From Candidatus Epulonipiscium sp. (GTDB taxonomy: Bacteria; Bacillota; Clostridia; Lachnospirales; Cellulosilyticaceae), in the NCBI GenBank assembly GCA_012518255.1, contig JAAYSX010000101.1:1-44507 (forward strand): a stretch of DNA of 44,507 nt. Direction: 5' to 3'. This document shows positions 34,793 to 43,373 of the stretch, piece after piece; positions within the stretch are counted from its first letter, which is position 1; the number at the start of each line of letters is the position of its first letter. A program made the position numbers and the translations under genes. The notes beneath the pieces were generated by a model, which saw only the letters and a list, made by a program, of their open reading frames with translations, was not told the DNA's origin and ran no database searches.

Positions 34793-34825
34793 TTTACAAA
34801 ATTTGTATTAGTCATAAGTTATAAT
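34793..34825 (+). promoter_or_regulatory. Candidate Spo0A-activated spoIIG promoter
   Basis: TATAAT at 34820-34825 has no -35 box at 17 bases. TTTACA at 34793-34798 lies 21 bases upstream. A stretched spacer (22 bp) is the hallmark of the Bacillus spoIIG promoter, which uses sigma-A plus Spo0A~P. The minus strand at 34791-34802 reads ATTTTGTAAAAA, one base away from the TTTTGTCRAAA 0A-box pattern, and it overlaps the -35 box. Confidence 0.45.
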
Positions 34826-34858
34826 ATTTAATAGAAGAATAATGTAAGGAGTAATCCT

Positions 34859-35776
34859 ATGTATGAACTACTAACTTTAGAAATTTATTTAGATATTTTA
34901 TTTGTCTTAAATTTTATTATGGATTATTTTATATTTTGGATGGTTAGTAAAATAACATATAAAAAGATTACAAATAAGAGATTATTTTTGGGATCATTAG
35001 TTGCAGCTATGCTTTATTGCCTGGCAGTTATAGTCCCGTTTTTTAGGAGTATAAATATGGTAATATACCTGATAGCCTTACCTATTATTCCAATAATTAT
35101 AATATTTGAACCAAGTAATTTAAAGGAATTTGTTCAGATTTTTGTTATATCTAATATAGTAGCCTTGATTATAGGGGGAATGAGTTATGGCTTAATTTAT
35201 TGGTCTAAGGGGTACAATTTAACAACTAATATATATAGTAGAAGCTATAATAATTTTTCCCTTTATCTATTATTTATTAGCATAGTAGCATCTTATATAA
35301 TCATACAGTCTTTTAGATATTACATACAAAGGAGGAATACTAGTATAGAAAAACTTTATCCACTAAAGATTTTACATAATGATCAAGTAATAGAGGTTAA
35401 TGCCCTGCTTGATACTGGAAATAAGGTGTATGACCCTATAACAAAATACCCAGTAATTATTATTGAATATGCTGAAATAGAGAAATTATTGCCTGAAGGA
35501 ATACAAAAATTATATCTTAAGGGTGAGGAGGATATTACTTGCTTTGTAGAGGAGGCTAGTAAGTCGGAGTTTGGCAGGAGAATACGAATTATACCTTATC
35601 AAAGCCTTGGTAATCCTAATGGTATGTTACTAGGATTTAAGGCGGATAAGATATACGTAGGCGGTAGGGACAATAAGGAAGAGTATATAGAACAAGTGAT
35701 CTTAGCCATATATATACACACATTAAGTAAAGAGGGTAAATATACTGCTCTACTACATGCGGACCTTATTAGTTAA
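34859..35776 (+). CDS. spoIIGA: Sigma-E processing peptidase SpoIIGA
   Basis: A 305-residue membrane aspartic protease that removes the pro-sequence of sigma-E in the mother cell once signalled by SpoIIR. The N-terminal half has five membrane segments (about residues 7-28, 37-55, 61-80, 85-107, 130-150). The C-terminal cytoplasmic protease domain has the catalytic Asp in ALLDTGNKVYDP at about residue 184, followed by the family block GMLLGFKADKIYVGG. The start is ATG with AAGGAG. It lies directly upstream of its substrate gene sigE, as in all spore formers. Confidence 0.93.
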   Translation: MYELLTLEIYLDILFVLNFIMDYFIFWMVSKITYKKITNKRLFLGSLVAAMLYCLAVIVPFFRSINMVIYLIALPIIPIIIIFEPSNLKEFVQIFVISNIVALIIGGMSYGLIYWSKGYNLTTNIYSRSYNNFSLYLLFISIVASYIIIQSFRYYIQRRNTSIEKLYPLKILHNDQVIEVNALLDTGNKVYDPITKYPVIIIEYAEIEKLLPEGIQKLYLKGEEDITCFVEEASKSEFGRRIRIIPYQSLGNPNGMLLGFKADKIYVGGRDNKEEYIEQVILAIYIHTLSKEGKYTALLHADLIS

Positions 35777-35812
35777 AAAAAACATATAATAATCAATTGG
35801 GGGTATTATATT

Positions 35813-36568
35813 ATGAAGGTATTAGTAAATGTGTTAAAGAAAATTAGAAATAATATAGGGGCTATTTTTGATAAAATCAAAATACAAAACGATAATGAAA
35901 TATATTATGTGGGTGGTAGCCAGGTACTGCCATCACCTCTAAGTAAGGAGGAGGAGGCAGAGCTTATTTATAAGCTAACGCTGGCAGATGAAACAGGAGA
36001 GGAACATGTAAAGATCAAGTCAATACTTATAGAGAGAAATCTAAGGCTTGTGGTTTACATAGCTAGAAAATTTGAAAATACAGGTATAGGTGTAGAGGAC
36101 CTAATATCCATAGGTACAATAGGTCTTATTAAGGCAGTTAATACATTTAAACCAGACAAAAAGATAAAATTAGCTACCTATGCTTCCAGGTGTATAGAAA
36201 ATGAAATACTAATGTATCTGAGGAAAACAAATAAGCTAAGATCAGAAATATCAATAGATGAACCTTTAAATACAGACTGGGATGGTAATGAACTATTATT
36301 ATCAGATATATTAGGGACAGATCCAAACATTGTTTATAAAAACATAGAAAATGAAGTTGACAAGGCTTTGCTGAAGAAGGCTTTATCTAAATTAACTGAG
36401 AGGGAGAGAGAAATTGTTGAGCTAAGATTTGGCTTCCAAAATAAAGGTGAAGAAAGCACTCAAAAAGAGGTAGCAGATAAACTTGGAATATCCCAGTCAT
36501 ATATTTCTAGATTAGAGAAAAAAATAATAGCTATATTAAAAAAGGAAATTAATAGAATGACCTGGTAA
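35813..36568 (+). CDS. sigE: RNA polymerase sigma-E factor (mother cell, early)
   Basis: A sporulation sigma factor of 251 residues. An N-terminal amphipathic pro-sequence of about 29 residues ([14 protein letters not shown]...) leads to the conserved processing site region [12 protein letters not shown], which SpoIIGA would cut. Region 2 has [35 protein letters not shown] and [18 protein letters not shown]. Region 4 has [20 protein letters not shown]. The sequence is very close to Bacillus SigE. The ribosome site is TTGGGGGT. It is cotranscribed with spoIIGA; sigG follows after 87 bases. Confidence 0.97.
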   Translation: MKVLVNVLKKIRNNIGAIFDKIKIQNDNEIYYVGGSQVLPSPLSKEEEAELIYKLTLADETGEEHVKIKSILIERNLRLVVYIARKFENTGIGVEDLISIGTIGLIKAVNTFKPDKKIKLATYASRCIENEILMYLRKTNKLRSEISIDEPLNTDWDGNELLLSDILGTDPNIVYKNIENEVDKALLKKALSKLTEREREIVELRFGFQNKGEESTQKEVADKLGISQSYISRLEKKIIAILKKEINRMTW

Positions 36569-36571
36569 GCT

Positions 36572-36600
36572 GTATAAAAATGTTTTCTCTGGTAATGATT
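36572..36600 (+). promoter_or_regulatory. Possible sigma-F promoter of sigG
   Basis: GTATA at 36572-36576 fits a -35 box of sigma-F type (GYWTA). After 14 bases, GGTAATGATT at 36591-36600 fits GGNRANANTW except for one base. The spacer is one base shorter than in Bacillus, so support is weak. sigG is sigma-F dependent in Bacillus. Confidence 0.3.
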
Positions 36601-36655
36601 AAGCATATAGATTTCTATTAGATATTATATGTATTAGTTAACTGGAGGTAATTAT

Positions 36656-37429
36656 ATGGCTATAAATAAAGTGGAGATTTGCGGAGTTAATACATCAAAA
36701 TTACCAATTTTATCAAAGGAAGAGAAGGATGAACTTTTTGATCGAATACAGCAGGGAGATGAGGAGGCAAGGGATGCATATATTTATGGAAATCTAAGAC
36801 TAGTACTTAGTATTATACAGCGTTTTAATAATAGAGGAGAACATGTTGATGATTTGTTCCAAGTGGGATGCATTGGACTTATGAAGGCTATAGATAATTT
36901 CGATTTATCCCATAATGTACAGTTTTCGACTTATGCAGTTCCCATGATTATAGGAGAAATTCGCAGATACTTAAGGGATAACAATTCAATAAGGGTAAGC
37001 AGATCCCTTAGGGATACAGCTTATAAGGCTTTACAGGCAAGGGAAGCCTTTATTAGGGAGGAGGGCAAGGAGCCTAAGATAACAGATATATCTAATGCCC
37101 TAGAGATGCCAGTGGAAGAAGTGGTCTTAGCATTAGATGCCATCCAAGATCCAATTTCCTTATATGAACCAGTATATCAGGATGATAGTGATGCGCTATT
37201 TATTATGGACCAAGTTAAAGATGAGAAGAACCAAGACAATGCATGGCTTGAGAATATTGCTCTTAAACAGGCTATGAAAAGATTAAATGATAGGGAGAAA
37301 CACATACTAACTCTTAGGTTTTTTTCAGGAAAAACCCAAATGGAAGTTGCAGATGAAATAGGCATATCTCAAGCCCAGGTTTCAAGACTTGAGAAAATAG
37401 CACTTCTTCAAATGCGGAAGCATATATAA
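36656..37429 (+). CDS. sigG: RNA polymerase sigma-G factor (forespore, late)
   Basis: A forespore sigma factor of 257 residues, almost the same length and sequence as in Bacillus. The N-terminal NKVEICGVNTSKLP box is specific to SigG. Region 2 contains YGNLRLVLSIIQRFNNRGE, DDLFQVGCIGLMKAIDNFD and FSTYAVPMIIGEIRRYLRD. Region 3 starts RVSRSLRDTAYKAL. Region 4 is TQMEVADEIGISQAQVSRLE. The ribosome site is CTGGAGGT. It is placed after sigE as in Bacilli and Clostridia. The 87-base gap may hold a forespore promoter. Confidence 0.97.
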   Translation: MAINKVEICGVNTSKLPILSKEEKDELFDRIQQGDEEARDAYIYGNLRLVLSIIQRFNNRGEHVDDLFQVGCIGLMKAIDNFDLSHNVQFSTYAVPMIIGEIRRYLRDNNSIRVSRSLRDTAYKALQAREAFIREEGKEPKITDISNALEMPVEEVVLALDAIQDPISLYEPVYQDDSDALFIMDQVKDEKNQDNAWLENIALKQAMKRLNDREKHILTLRFFSGKTQMEVADEIGISQAQVSRLEKIALLQMRKHI

Positions 37430-37467
37430 GATTTTATATTTTATATAAATATATAGGGGGTTATCAT

Positions 37468-37728
37468 ATGTTTAGGATATATGACATTAAACAAAAAGAA
37501 GTTATTAATATAATAGATGGTTCTAGACTTGGTTACGTATGCGATGTGGAGATCAACTGGAAAGAAGGGAAGATAACAAGGATAATTGTACCAGGACCTA
37601 GGAAAGCGTTTGGCCTATTTGGTAAAGAAATGGAGTACTTGATTCCGTGGGATCAGATTAAAAAAATAGGAGAAGATGCCATATTAATAGAAATTAATGA
37701 AGAGGATTGCTTAAGAGAAAGTGAGTAA
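37468..37728 (+). CDS. YlmC/YmxH family sporulation protein (PRC-barrel)
   Basis: An 86-residue soluble protein made up of one PRC-barrel-like domain (about 1-75). It begins FRIYDIKQKEVINI, with the conserved GSRLGYVCDVEINWKEGKI and the closing IPWDQIKKIGEDAILIEI. Family members are conserved in spore formers, often next to sigG or in the dapG region. The exact function is unknown. The ATG has GGGGGTTATC upstream, 38 bases after sigG, so the two are probably cotranscribed. Confidence 0.88.
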   Translation: MFRIYDIKQKEVINIIDGSRLGYVCDVEINWKEGKITRIIVPGPRKAFGLFGKEMEYLIPWDQIKKIGEDAILIEINEEDCLRESE

Positions 37729-37738
37729 GTTTACTTGC

Positions 37739-37767
37739 TTTACATTATACTAGGATTATCCTATACT
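37739..37767 (+). promoter_or_regulatory. Sigma-A promoter of nrdR with a palindrome in the spacer
   Basis: TTTACA at 37739-37744, a 17-base spacer and TATACT at 37762-37767. A perfect palindrome, TAGGATTATCCTA (37751-37763), covers the spacer and touches the -10 box, a repressor-like position. It does not match the NrdR box that I recall. Confidence 0.75.
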
Positions 37768-37802
37768 TGTACTATGAAACTATTTATTTATAGGAGGCCC
37801 AT

Positions 37803-38261
37803 ATGAAATGTCCTTATTGTGGATCCACATTGTCTAAGGTGCTTAATTCACGTCCTGTAGAAGAAACTAACTCCATTAGGAGGAGAAGGCAATGTGAGAA
37901 ATGTGAAATGAGATTTACAACATATGAAAGAGTAGAAGCAATTCCTATTATTGTTATTAAAAGAAATAAAACCCGAGAACCTTTTGATAGGGATAAGTTA
38001 CTTAGGGGTATATTACGCGCATGCAATAAAAGAATTGTATCATTGGAGCAGATAGAAGGAATCGTAGATGAAATTGAAACCTTAATACTAAATTCATCAA
38101 CCAAAGAGATATCCTCAATAGAACTTGGGGAAATGGTAATGGAAAAGTTAAAGGAAATTGATGAGGTATCATACATACGGTTTGCTTCTGTTTATAAGCA
38201 ATTTAAAAATATTAATGAGTTTATTATTGAGCTAGAAAAAATTAAAACAGGAGAGATTTAA
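37803..38261 (+). CDS. nrdR: Transcriptional repressor NrdR
   Basis: A 152-residue regulator of ribonucleotide reductase genes that senses ATP/dATP balance. The N-terminal zinc ribbon has CPYCGS and CEKCEMRFTTYER, and basic NSIRRRRQ, which together bind NrdR boxes. An ATP-cone domain fills about residues 48-138 (IKRNKTREPFDRDKLLRGI). No ribonucleotide reductase gene lies in the window. The ribosome site is TAGGAGG. It has its own promoter and terminator. Confidence 0.97.
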   Translation: MKCPYCGSTLSKVLNSRPVEETNSIRRRRQCEKCEMRFTTYERVEAIPIIVIKRNKTREPFDRDKLLRGILRACNKRIVSLEQIEGIVDEIETLILNSSTKEISSIELGEMVMEKLKEIDEVSYIRFASVYKQFKNINEFIIELEKIKTGEI

Positions 38262-38267
38262 AAGTAG

Positions 38268-38299
38268 GGTATGTGTACAAAATAACACATACCTTTTCT
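38268..38299 (+). terminator. Terminator of nrdR
   Basis: GGTATGTGT at 38268-38276 pairs with ACACATACC at 38285-38293 around an 8-base loop, followed by TTTTCTTTT. It lies just before the end of the opposite-strand comM gene. Confidence 0.85.
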
Positions 38300-38303
38300 T
38301 TTA

Positions 38304-39827
38304 CTAAGAAAAATGCCTATCTAACAACCGATATTGGATTGCTTCCGATAGGTGGTGTAGCTTAATCTTATTAGAAGAATCTAAGTCTGCTATTGTGCGA
38401 GATAGTTTAATAATCTTATGATAAGACCGGGCGCTTAAATTAAGGTTATTGAAGGCAGCTTGTAATAAATCTTCTTCCTTAGGGCCTAAAGGGCAATATT
38501 TATCAATTAAAGGAGGGGAAAGTTGGGAGTTGAAAGAAATAGCCTCCTCCTTGTATCTCTTTTTTTGGATTTCTATGGCTTTTTCTACCCTAGCGCGAAT
38601 TTGAGAAGATGATTCACCGCTAGCACCGGTGAGCTTATTGTATTCAATTGCCTTTGTCTCAATGTGAATATCCACCCTATCTAAAAGGGGGCCTGATAGT
38701 TTATTAAGATACCTCTTGATAAGTTCATCAGGACATTGACATCTTCTATCATCTGGATAAAATCCGCAAGGACAAGAGTTTGTAGAAGCTACAAGCATAA
38801 AATCTGCAGGGAAAGTTAATGTATTATTAACCCGGGATATGGTTACTTTTTTGGACTCTAGTGGTTGCCTTAAGGTCTGGAGGACATTCTTATTAAATTC
38901 AAGAAACTCGTCTAGGAATAGGACTCCATTATGGGCCATACTAATTTCACCAGGAGTAGGTGTTTGGCCACCCCCAATAAGTGCTGATGGGGTAGAAGTA
39001 TGATGTGGGGCTCTAAATGGTCGGCTTGTAATAACCTTGGATTTGTCATCTAACTTGCCACAAATACTATATATTTTGGTTACTTCAATGCTTTCCTCAA
39101 AGGAAAGATTAGGGAGAATAGTGGGGAGCCTATTAGCCATCATGGTTTTACCAGAGCCTGGGGGTCCTATCATAAGTATATTATGGTTACCTGCCCCTGC
39201 GATTTCAAGGGCTCTTTTAACATTATCCTGCCCTTTAACATCTATAAAGTCCAAGTCATTGGCAATAGGCTTATTAGTATAATTATCTAAATTAAATGGA
39301 CTTATATCACGGGGAAGGTCGCCATTTAAGTGAAGAATTGTTTCCTTTAAAGAAGATAGTCCAATGGTATCAATACCTTTAACAAGGGCGCTTTCAGTAG
39401 CATTATCTAGGGGAACTAGGCATTGCTTTAGGCCGGCTTCCTTGGCTGTTATAGCTATGGGCAAAATACCTTTAACAGACTGTATGCTGCCATCTAGTGA
39501 AAGCTCCCCTGCAACCATGCATTTATTTAGGCTATTCTGAGATACAACACCCATACATGAAAGTATGCCTAGTGCAATAGGCAGATCGTAATAAGATCCT
39601 TCTTTTCTATAATCAGCAGGTGCTAGATTTACAGTTATGCGCTTCACAGGGAAGGGGTAACCGCTATTTTTAATAGCACTTCTAACCCTTTCCTTGGACT
39701 CACGTACAGAAGAGTCTGGGAGTCCAACTAAATCAAAGGAAGGTAGTCCATTACTAATATCCACTTCTACAGTAACAAGCAATCCATCTACCCCCATAAG
39801 GGCACAACTAGTCAATTTGCAGTACAT
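38304..39827 (-). CDS. comM: ComM/YifB family Mg-chelatase-like AAA+ ATPase
   Basis: A 507-residue protein. The N-terminal Lon-like S5 fold (about 1-170, VDGLLVTVEVDISNGLPSFDLVGLPDSSVRESKERV) is followed by the AAA+ module with Walker A GPPGSGKTMMANRLP near residue 218, Walker B VLFLDEFLEF, and the C-terminal Mg-chelatase domain with a CPCGFYPDDRRCQCP Cys cluster. In transformable bacteria ComM is a hexameric helicase that helps branch migration of incoming DNA. It lies divergent from dprA, the other recombination-mediator gene of transformation, and convergent with nrdR. The ribosome site is AAAGGATA. Whether this organism is competent is not shown here. Confidence 0.93.
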   Translation of the reverse strand: MYCKLTSCALMGVDGLLVTVEVDISNGLPSFDLVGLPDSSVRESKERVRSAIKNSGYPFPVKRITVNLAPADYRKEGSYYDLPIALGILSCMGVVSQNSLNKCMVAGELSLDGSIQSVKGILPIAITAKEAGLKQCLVPLDNATESALVKGIDTIGLSSLKETILHLNGDLPRDISPFNLDNYTNKPIANDLDFIDVKGQDNVKRALEIAGAGNHNILMIGPPGSGKTMMANRLPTILPNLSFEESIEVTKIYSICGKLDDKSKVITSRPFRAPHHTSTPSALIGGGQTPTPGEISMAHNGVLFLDEFLEFNKNVLQTLRQPLESKKVTISRVNNTLTFPADFMLVASTNSCPCGFYPDDRRCQCPDELIKRYLNKLSGPLLDRVDIHIETKAIEYNKLTGASGESSSQIRARVEKAIEIQKKRYKEEAISFNSQLSPPLIDKYCPLGPKEEDLLQAAFNNLNLSARSYHKIIKLSRTIADLDSSNKIKLHHLSEAIQYRLLDRHFS

Positions 39828-40003
39828 AAAGCAATATCCTTTCTACAATATTTATAGTTAATATCATAATAGAGTATATCTAATTTTAAAATATATAATC
39901 ATTATTTAATAAAATATTTTAAGAAGATGGGTATTTAAGGCTTAAATGATATATATTGGGCAATACTATCTAAATGTGAGATAAATATAAACTTAGAGGT
40001 GAT

Positions 40004-41098
40004 ATGGTGAACACTTGGTATTATTACTGGTTAACTAATATAGAAAATATTGGGCATGTTAAAACTAAGAAATTACTAAACACTTTTAATGGCCCCAAAA
40101 ATATTTATGACGCAGATTATTCTGATTATGCAAAACTCCCCTACCTACAAGATGGAGATGCTAGGTTAATTGCAGAATCTAAGGATTTTAACCGAATATC
40201 CAATGAAATTAACAAAATTAAGGATAAGCAAATAGAAATAATTTCTATAGAAAGTGATCAGTATCCTGAGCTATTATCCCATATTTATCACCCCCCTTAT
40301 ATACTATATAAGAAGGGTAAGCTTAATACTTCTATGCCTTGTATTGGGGTTGTAGGATCAAGAAAGTGTAGTGAATATGGCTATACTATGGCTAAAGAAA
40401 TTGCAAAAGGCCTAACTAAGGCAGGGGTTATGGTAGTTAGCGGTCTTGCCAGGGGAATAGATGCTGCGGCCCATATAGGTGCCTTGGAAGTGGGTGGTAC
40501 TATAGCTGTTTTAGCTAATGGAGTAAATAAATACTACCCTGCTAGCAATAGAAGGCTACAAAGGGAAATAGAAGAAAATGGTTGTATCTTATCAGAATAT
40601 CCAGTTGATACAGATCCTGTACCAGGTTTTTTCCCAGCAAGGAACCGTATAATAAGTGGGATGAGTAGGGGAGTACTTGTGGTTGAGGCAGCGGAAAGAA
40701 GTGGCTCACTTATTACAGCAGATTTTGCCCTAGAGCAAGGAAGAGATGTATTTGCAGTACCAGCCAATGCCTGGAGCAAGATGAGTGTTGGTAGTAATAA
40801 GCTTATTCAAGCTGGTGGTAAATTAGTGATGGATGAGAACGATATCATAGAAGAAATACAAGAATATCTACCAGTAAATACAAAGAAATTTAAAGACAAT
40901 AATGAAAATATTCACATTAATAGACTTGCACAAGATGAGATAATGGTATATGCTTGTTTAAGTCAAGAACCATTATATATTGATGATATTAATAACAAAT
41001 TAAAGATGCCAATTGCAACTTTACAACATATAATAACTTCGCTAGAACTTAAAGGCTTAATAAAAAGAATACCAGGACAAAGATTAGTTAAAACTTAA
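40004..41098 (+). CDS. dprA: DNA-processing protein DprA
   Basis: A 364-residue protein that loads RecA onto incoming single-stranded DNA. An N-terminal SAM-like helical part (about 1-75) leads to the Rossmann-like DprA domain with CIGVVGSRKCSEYGYTMA, VVSGLARGIDAAAHIGAL, NGVNKYYPASNRRL, FFPARNRIISGMSRG and SLITADFALEQGRDVFAVP. A C-terminal winged-helix DML1-like domain spans about 305-364. The start may be ATG 40004 or GTG 40007. GTG is better spaced from AGAGGTG. topA follows after 17 bases, the common order in Firmicutes. Confidence 0.95.
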   Translation: MVNTWYYYWLTNIENIGHVKTKKLLNTFNGPKNIYDADYSDYAKLPYLQDGDARLIAESKDFNRISNEINKIKDKQIEIISIESDQYPELLSHIYHPPYILYKKGKLNTSMPCIGVVGSRKCSEYGYTMAKEIAKGLTKAGVMVVSGLARGIDAAAHIGALEVGGTIAVLANGVNKYYPASNRRLQREIEENGCILSEYPVDTDPVPGFFPARNRIISGMSRGVLVVEAAERSGSLITADFALEQGRDVFAVPANAWSKMSVGSNKLIQAGGKLVMDENDIIEEIQEYLPVNTKKFKDNNENIHINRLAQDEIMVYACLSQEPLYIDDINNKLKMPIATLQHIITSLELKGLIKRIPGQRLVKT

Positions 41099-41115
41099 CA
41101 ATATGGAGGGATACT

Positions 41116-43182
41116 GTGGCAAAAAAGTTAGTAATCGTGGAATCAAAAGCCAAAGTAAACACAATAAAGAAATTTTTAGGTCGTGGCTATAAAGTAGAAG
41201 CTTCTATGGGCCATGTTAGAGATTTGCCTAAAAGCCAATTAGGTATAAATGTAGAGGAAGATTTTGAACCTAAATATATTACAATAAGGGGAAAGGGAGA
41301 GCTGCTTGCCAAATTAAGAAAAGAAGCTAAATCAGCAGATAAAATATATTTAGCAACTGACCCTGACCGTGAAGGGGAAGCAATATCATGGCATTTGTAT
41401 CATTCACTAAAGTTAGAAGGCAAAGATGTAAGTAGGATAACATTTAATGAAATAACAGAGACTGCTGTTAAAGAGGCTATCAAAAATGCTAGGGATATAG
41501 ATATGGACCTAGTAAATGCTCAGCAAGCAAGAAGAATGCTAGATAGATTAGTAGGCTACCAAATTAGTCCAATATTATGGAAGAAAGTTAGAAAAGGACT
41601 TAGTGCAGGTAGAGTGCAGTCTGTAACCTTACGCTTAATATGTGATAGAGAAAAGGAAATAAGAGATTTTGTTGAGGAAGAGTACTGGTCTATAACAGTA
41701 AATATGCAAAACAATGAAAAAACAAAGCCATTTGAAGCAAAGTTATATGGGGATACAAATGGAAAAATAGAAAACATATCTGAGGAGCAAGCCAAAGATA
41801 TTGTTGGGAAATTAGAGAATAATGAATACAAAGTAAAGGATGTTAGGGTAGGCAGTCGTACTAGAAATACACTACCACCATTTAAGACTAGTACATTGCA
41901 ACAAGAGGCTTCAAAACATCTTGGTTTTTCTGCTCTTAAGACAATGCAAATAGCTCAGCAACTATACGAAGGTGTTAAAATTGAAAATAAAGAAGTTGGG
42001 TTAATTACATACCTTAGAACAGACTCCACGCGTATATCTGACCAGGCAAAGGAAGACCTAAGGCAATATATTAACGAAGAATTTGGGGATAAATATTATA
42101 ACAAGTCCAAAACAAGGAAGAAAGCAAGCAAGAGTAATGTCCAAGATGCCCATGAAGCTATAAGACCAACAGATGTGGATTTATCACCTAAGAAAATTAA
42201 AAAGTTTTTAAGTAGTGATCAGTATAAGCTATACAAAATAATATGGGAGCGTTTTGTTGCTAGTAGTATGAGCCCGGCTAAATACGAAACATATTCAATT
42301 AAAATTCAAAACGGAGATTATATCTTTAATGCCAATAGTTCCATTGTCCTATTCGAAGGTTTTTTAGCAGTATATAATTTAGAAAATGAGAAAAGCCAGT
42401 CTAAGCATACAGTAGAGGTGGAAGAGGGGCAGGTTTTACTTGCATCAGATCTAAAGGCTAACCAGCATTTTACCCAGCCACCAGCAAGATATACTGAGGC
42501 ATCCATTGTAAAGACCTTAGAAGAAAATGGTGTAGGTAGGCCAAGTACATATGCGCCCACAATATCTACCCTGCTTCATAGGGAGTATGTGGAAAGGGAA
42601 CAAAGGGCGTTGGTCCCTACAGAACTTGGAGAAATTATAGATGATATAATGCTTGGTTACTTTAAAGATATTGTTGATGTAGAATTTACAGCTAATATGG
42701 AAGGCCAACTTGATGGGGTGGAAAGAGGGGAAACTGATTGGAAGCAAATCCTAAGGGATTTTTATCCGCCATTTAGTAAAACGCTAGAAATCGCAGAGAA
42801 AGAAATTGGCGAAATTAACATGGTAGAGGAAACAGATATAACTTGCGAAAAATGCGGCGCCCAAATGGTTATTAAATATGGAAGATTTGGTAAGTTTATA
42901 GCATGTCCTAATTTTCCAGATTGTAGAAATACTAAGCCATTTTTTGAAGAAACAGGAATTTCCTGCATAAAATGCAAAGGAAAAGTAGTATTAAAGAAAA
43001 GTAAAAAGGGACGCAAATATTATGGATGCGAAAATAACCCAGAGTGCGACTTTATGACATGGGATAAACCAACAGGTGATAAATGTCCTGTTTGCCAAGA
43101 TGCCTTAGTCGAAAAAGGTGGCAAAAATAAAAGAATAGTATGCAATAATAAAGAATGCAATTATGGTAAAGAAAAAAAATAA
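41116..43182 (+). CDS. topA: DNA topoisomerase I (type IA)
   Basis: Relaxes negative supercoils; 688 residues. The TOPRIM domain has LVIVESKAKVNTIKKFLG and the acidic LATDPDREGEAISWHL. NAQQARRMLDRLVGYQISPILW and GRVQSVTLRL follow. The active-site Tyr lies in ITYLRTDSTRIS at about residue 299. Three C-terminal zinc ribbons are CEKCGA...CPNFPDC, CIKCKG...CENNPEC and CPVCQD...CNNKEC. The start codon is GTG with ATGGAGGG. The domain set and length match Bacillus TopA. Confidence 0.97.
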   Translation: MAKKLVIVESKAKVNTIKKFLGRGYKVEASMGHVRDLPKSQLGINVEEDFEPKYITIRGKGELLAKLRKEAKSADKIYLATDPDREGEAISWHLYHSLKLEGKDVSRITFNEITETAVKEAIKNARDIDMDLVNAQQARRMLDRLVGYQISPILWKKVRKGLSAGRVQSVTLRLICDREKEIRDFVEEEYWSITVNMQNNEKTKPFEAKLYGDTNGKIENISEEQAKDIVGKLENNEYKVKDVRVGSRTRNTLPPFKTSTLQQEASKHLGFSALKTMQIAQQLYEGVKIENKEVGLITYLRTDSTRISDQAKEDLRQYINEEFGDKYYNKSKTRKKASKSNVQDAHEAIRPTDVDLSPKKIKKFLSSDQYKLYKIIWERFVASSMSPAKYETYSIKIQNGDYIFNANSSIVLFEGFLAVYNLENEKSQSKHTVEVEEGQVLLASDLKANQHFTQPPARYTEASIVKTLEENGVGRPSTYAPTISTLLHREYVEREQRALVPTELGEIIDDIMLGYFKDIVDVEFTANMEGQLDGVERGETDWKQILRDFYPPFSKTLEIAEKEIGEINMVEETDITCEKCGAQMVIKYGRFGKFIACPNFPDCRNTKPFFEETGISCIKCKGKVVLKKSKKGRKYYGCENNPECDFMTWDKPTGDKCPVCQDALVEKGGKNKRIVCNNKECNYGKEKK

Positions 43183-43291
43183 TTGTTGGATTATGTTGAT
43201 TCATCTTTTAAGATGTGTTATTATAATGATATTGTATATTGAAGTTTGAAAATGTGCAAAGTTTACAATTAACTTTGCTTTAAACTAAGGA

Positions 43292-43334
43292 TTGACAACA
43301 ATGCATAGTATGAAAATATATTGAACATACTATG
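43292..43334 (+). promoter_or_regulatory. codY promoter region with a 9-bp inverted repeat
   Basis: TTGACA at 43292-43297 is followed by TATATT at 43317-43322, with a long 19-base spacer. The perfect inverted repeat CATAGTATG (43304-43312) and CATACTATG (43326-43334) flanks that -10 box on both sides. As the start site would fall within the right arm, the repeat is more likely a protein-binding operator than an RNA hairpin. No CodY box is seen nearby. Confidence 0.5.
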
Positions 43335-43373
43335 TTTAGGTAAAGCTAGAAAGAAAATCATAGGAGGAATACA

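Noticed and set aside
43256-43278. Inverted repeat GCAAAGTT-N7-AACTTTGC after topA
   Set aside because: It could be a topA terminator, but no U tract follows and the stem is short. Not enough to assign a function.
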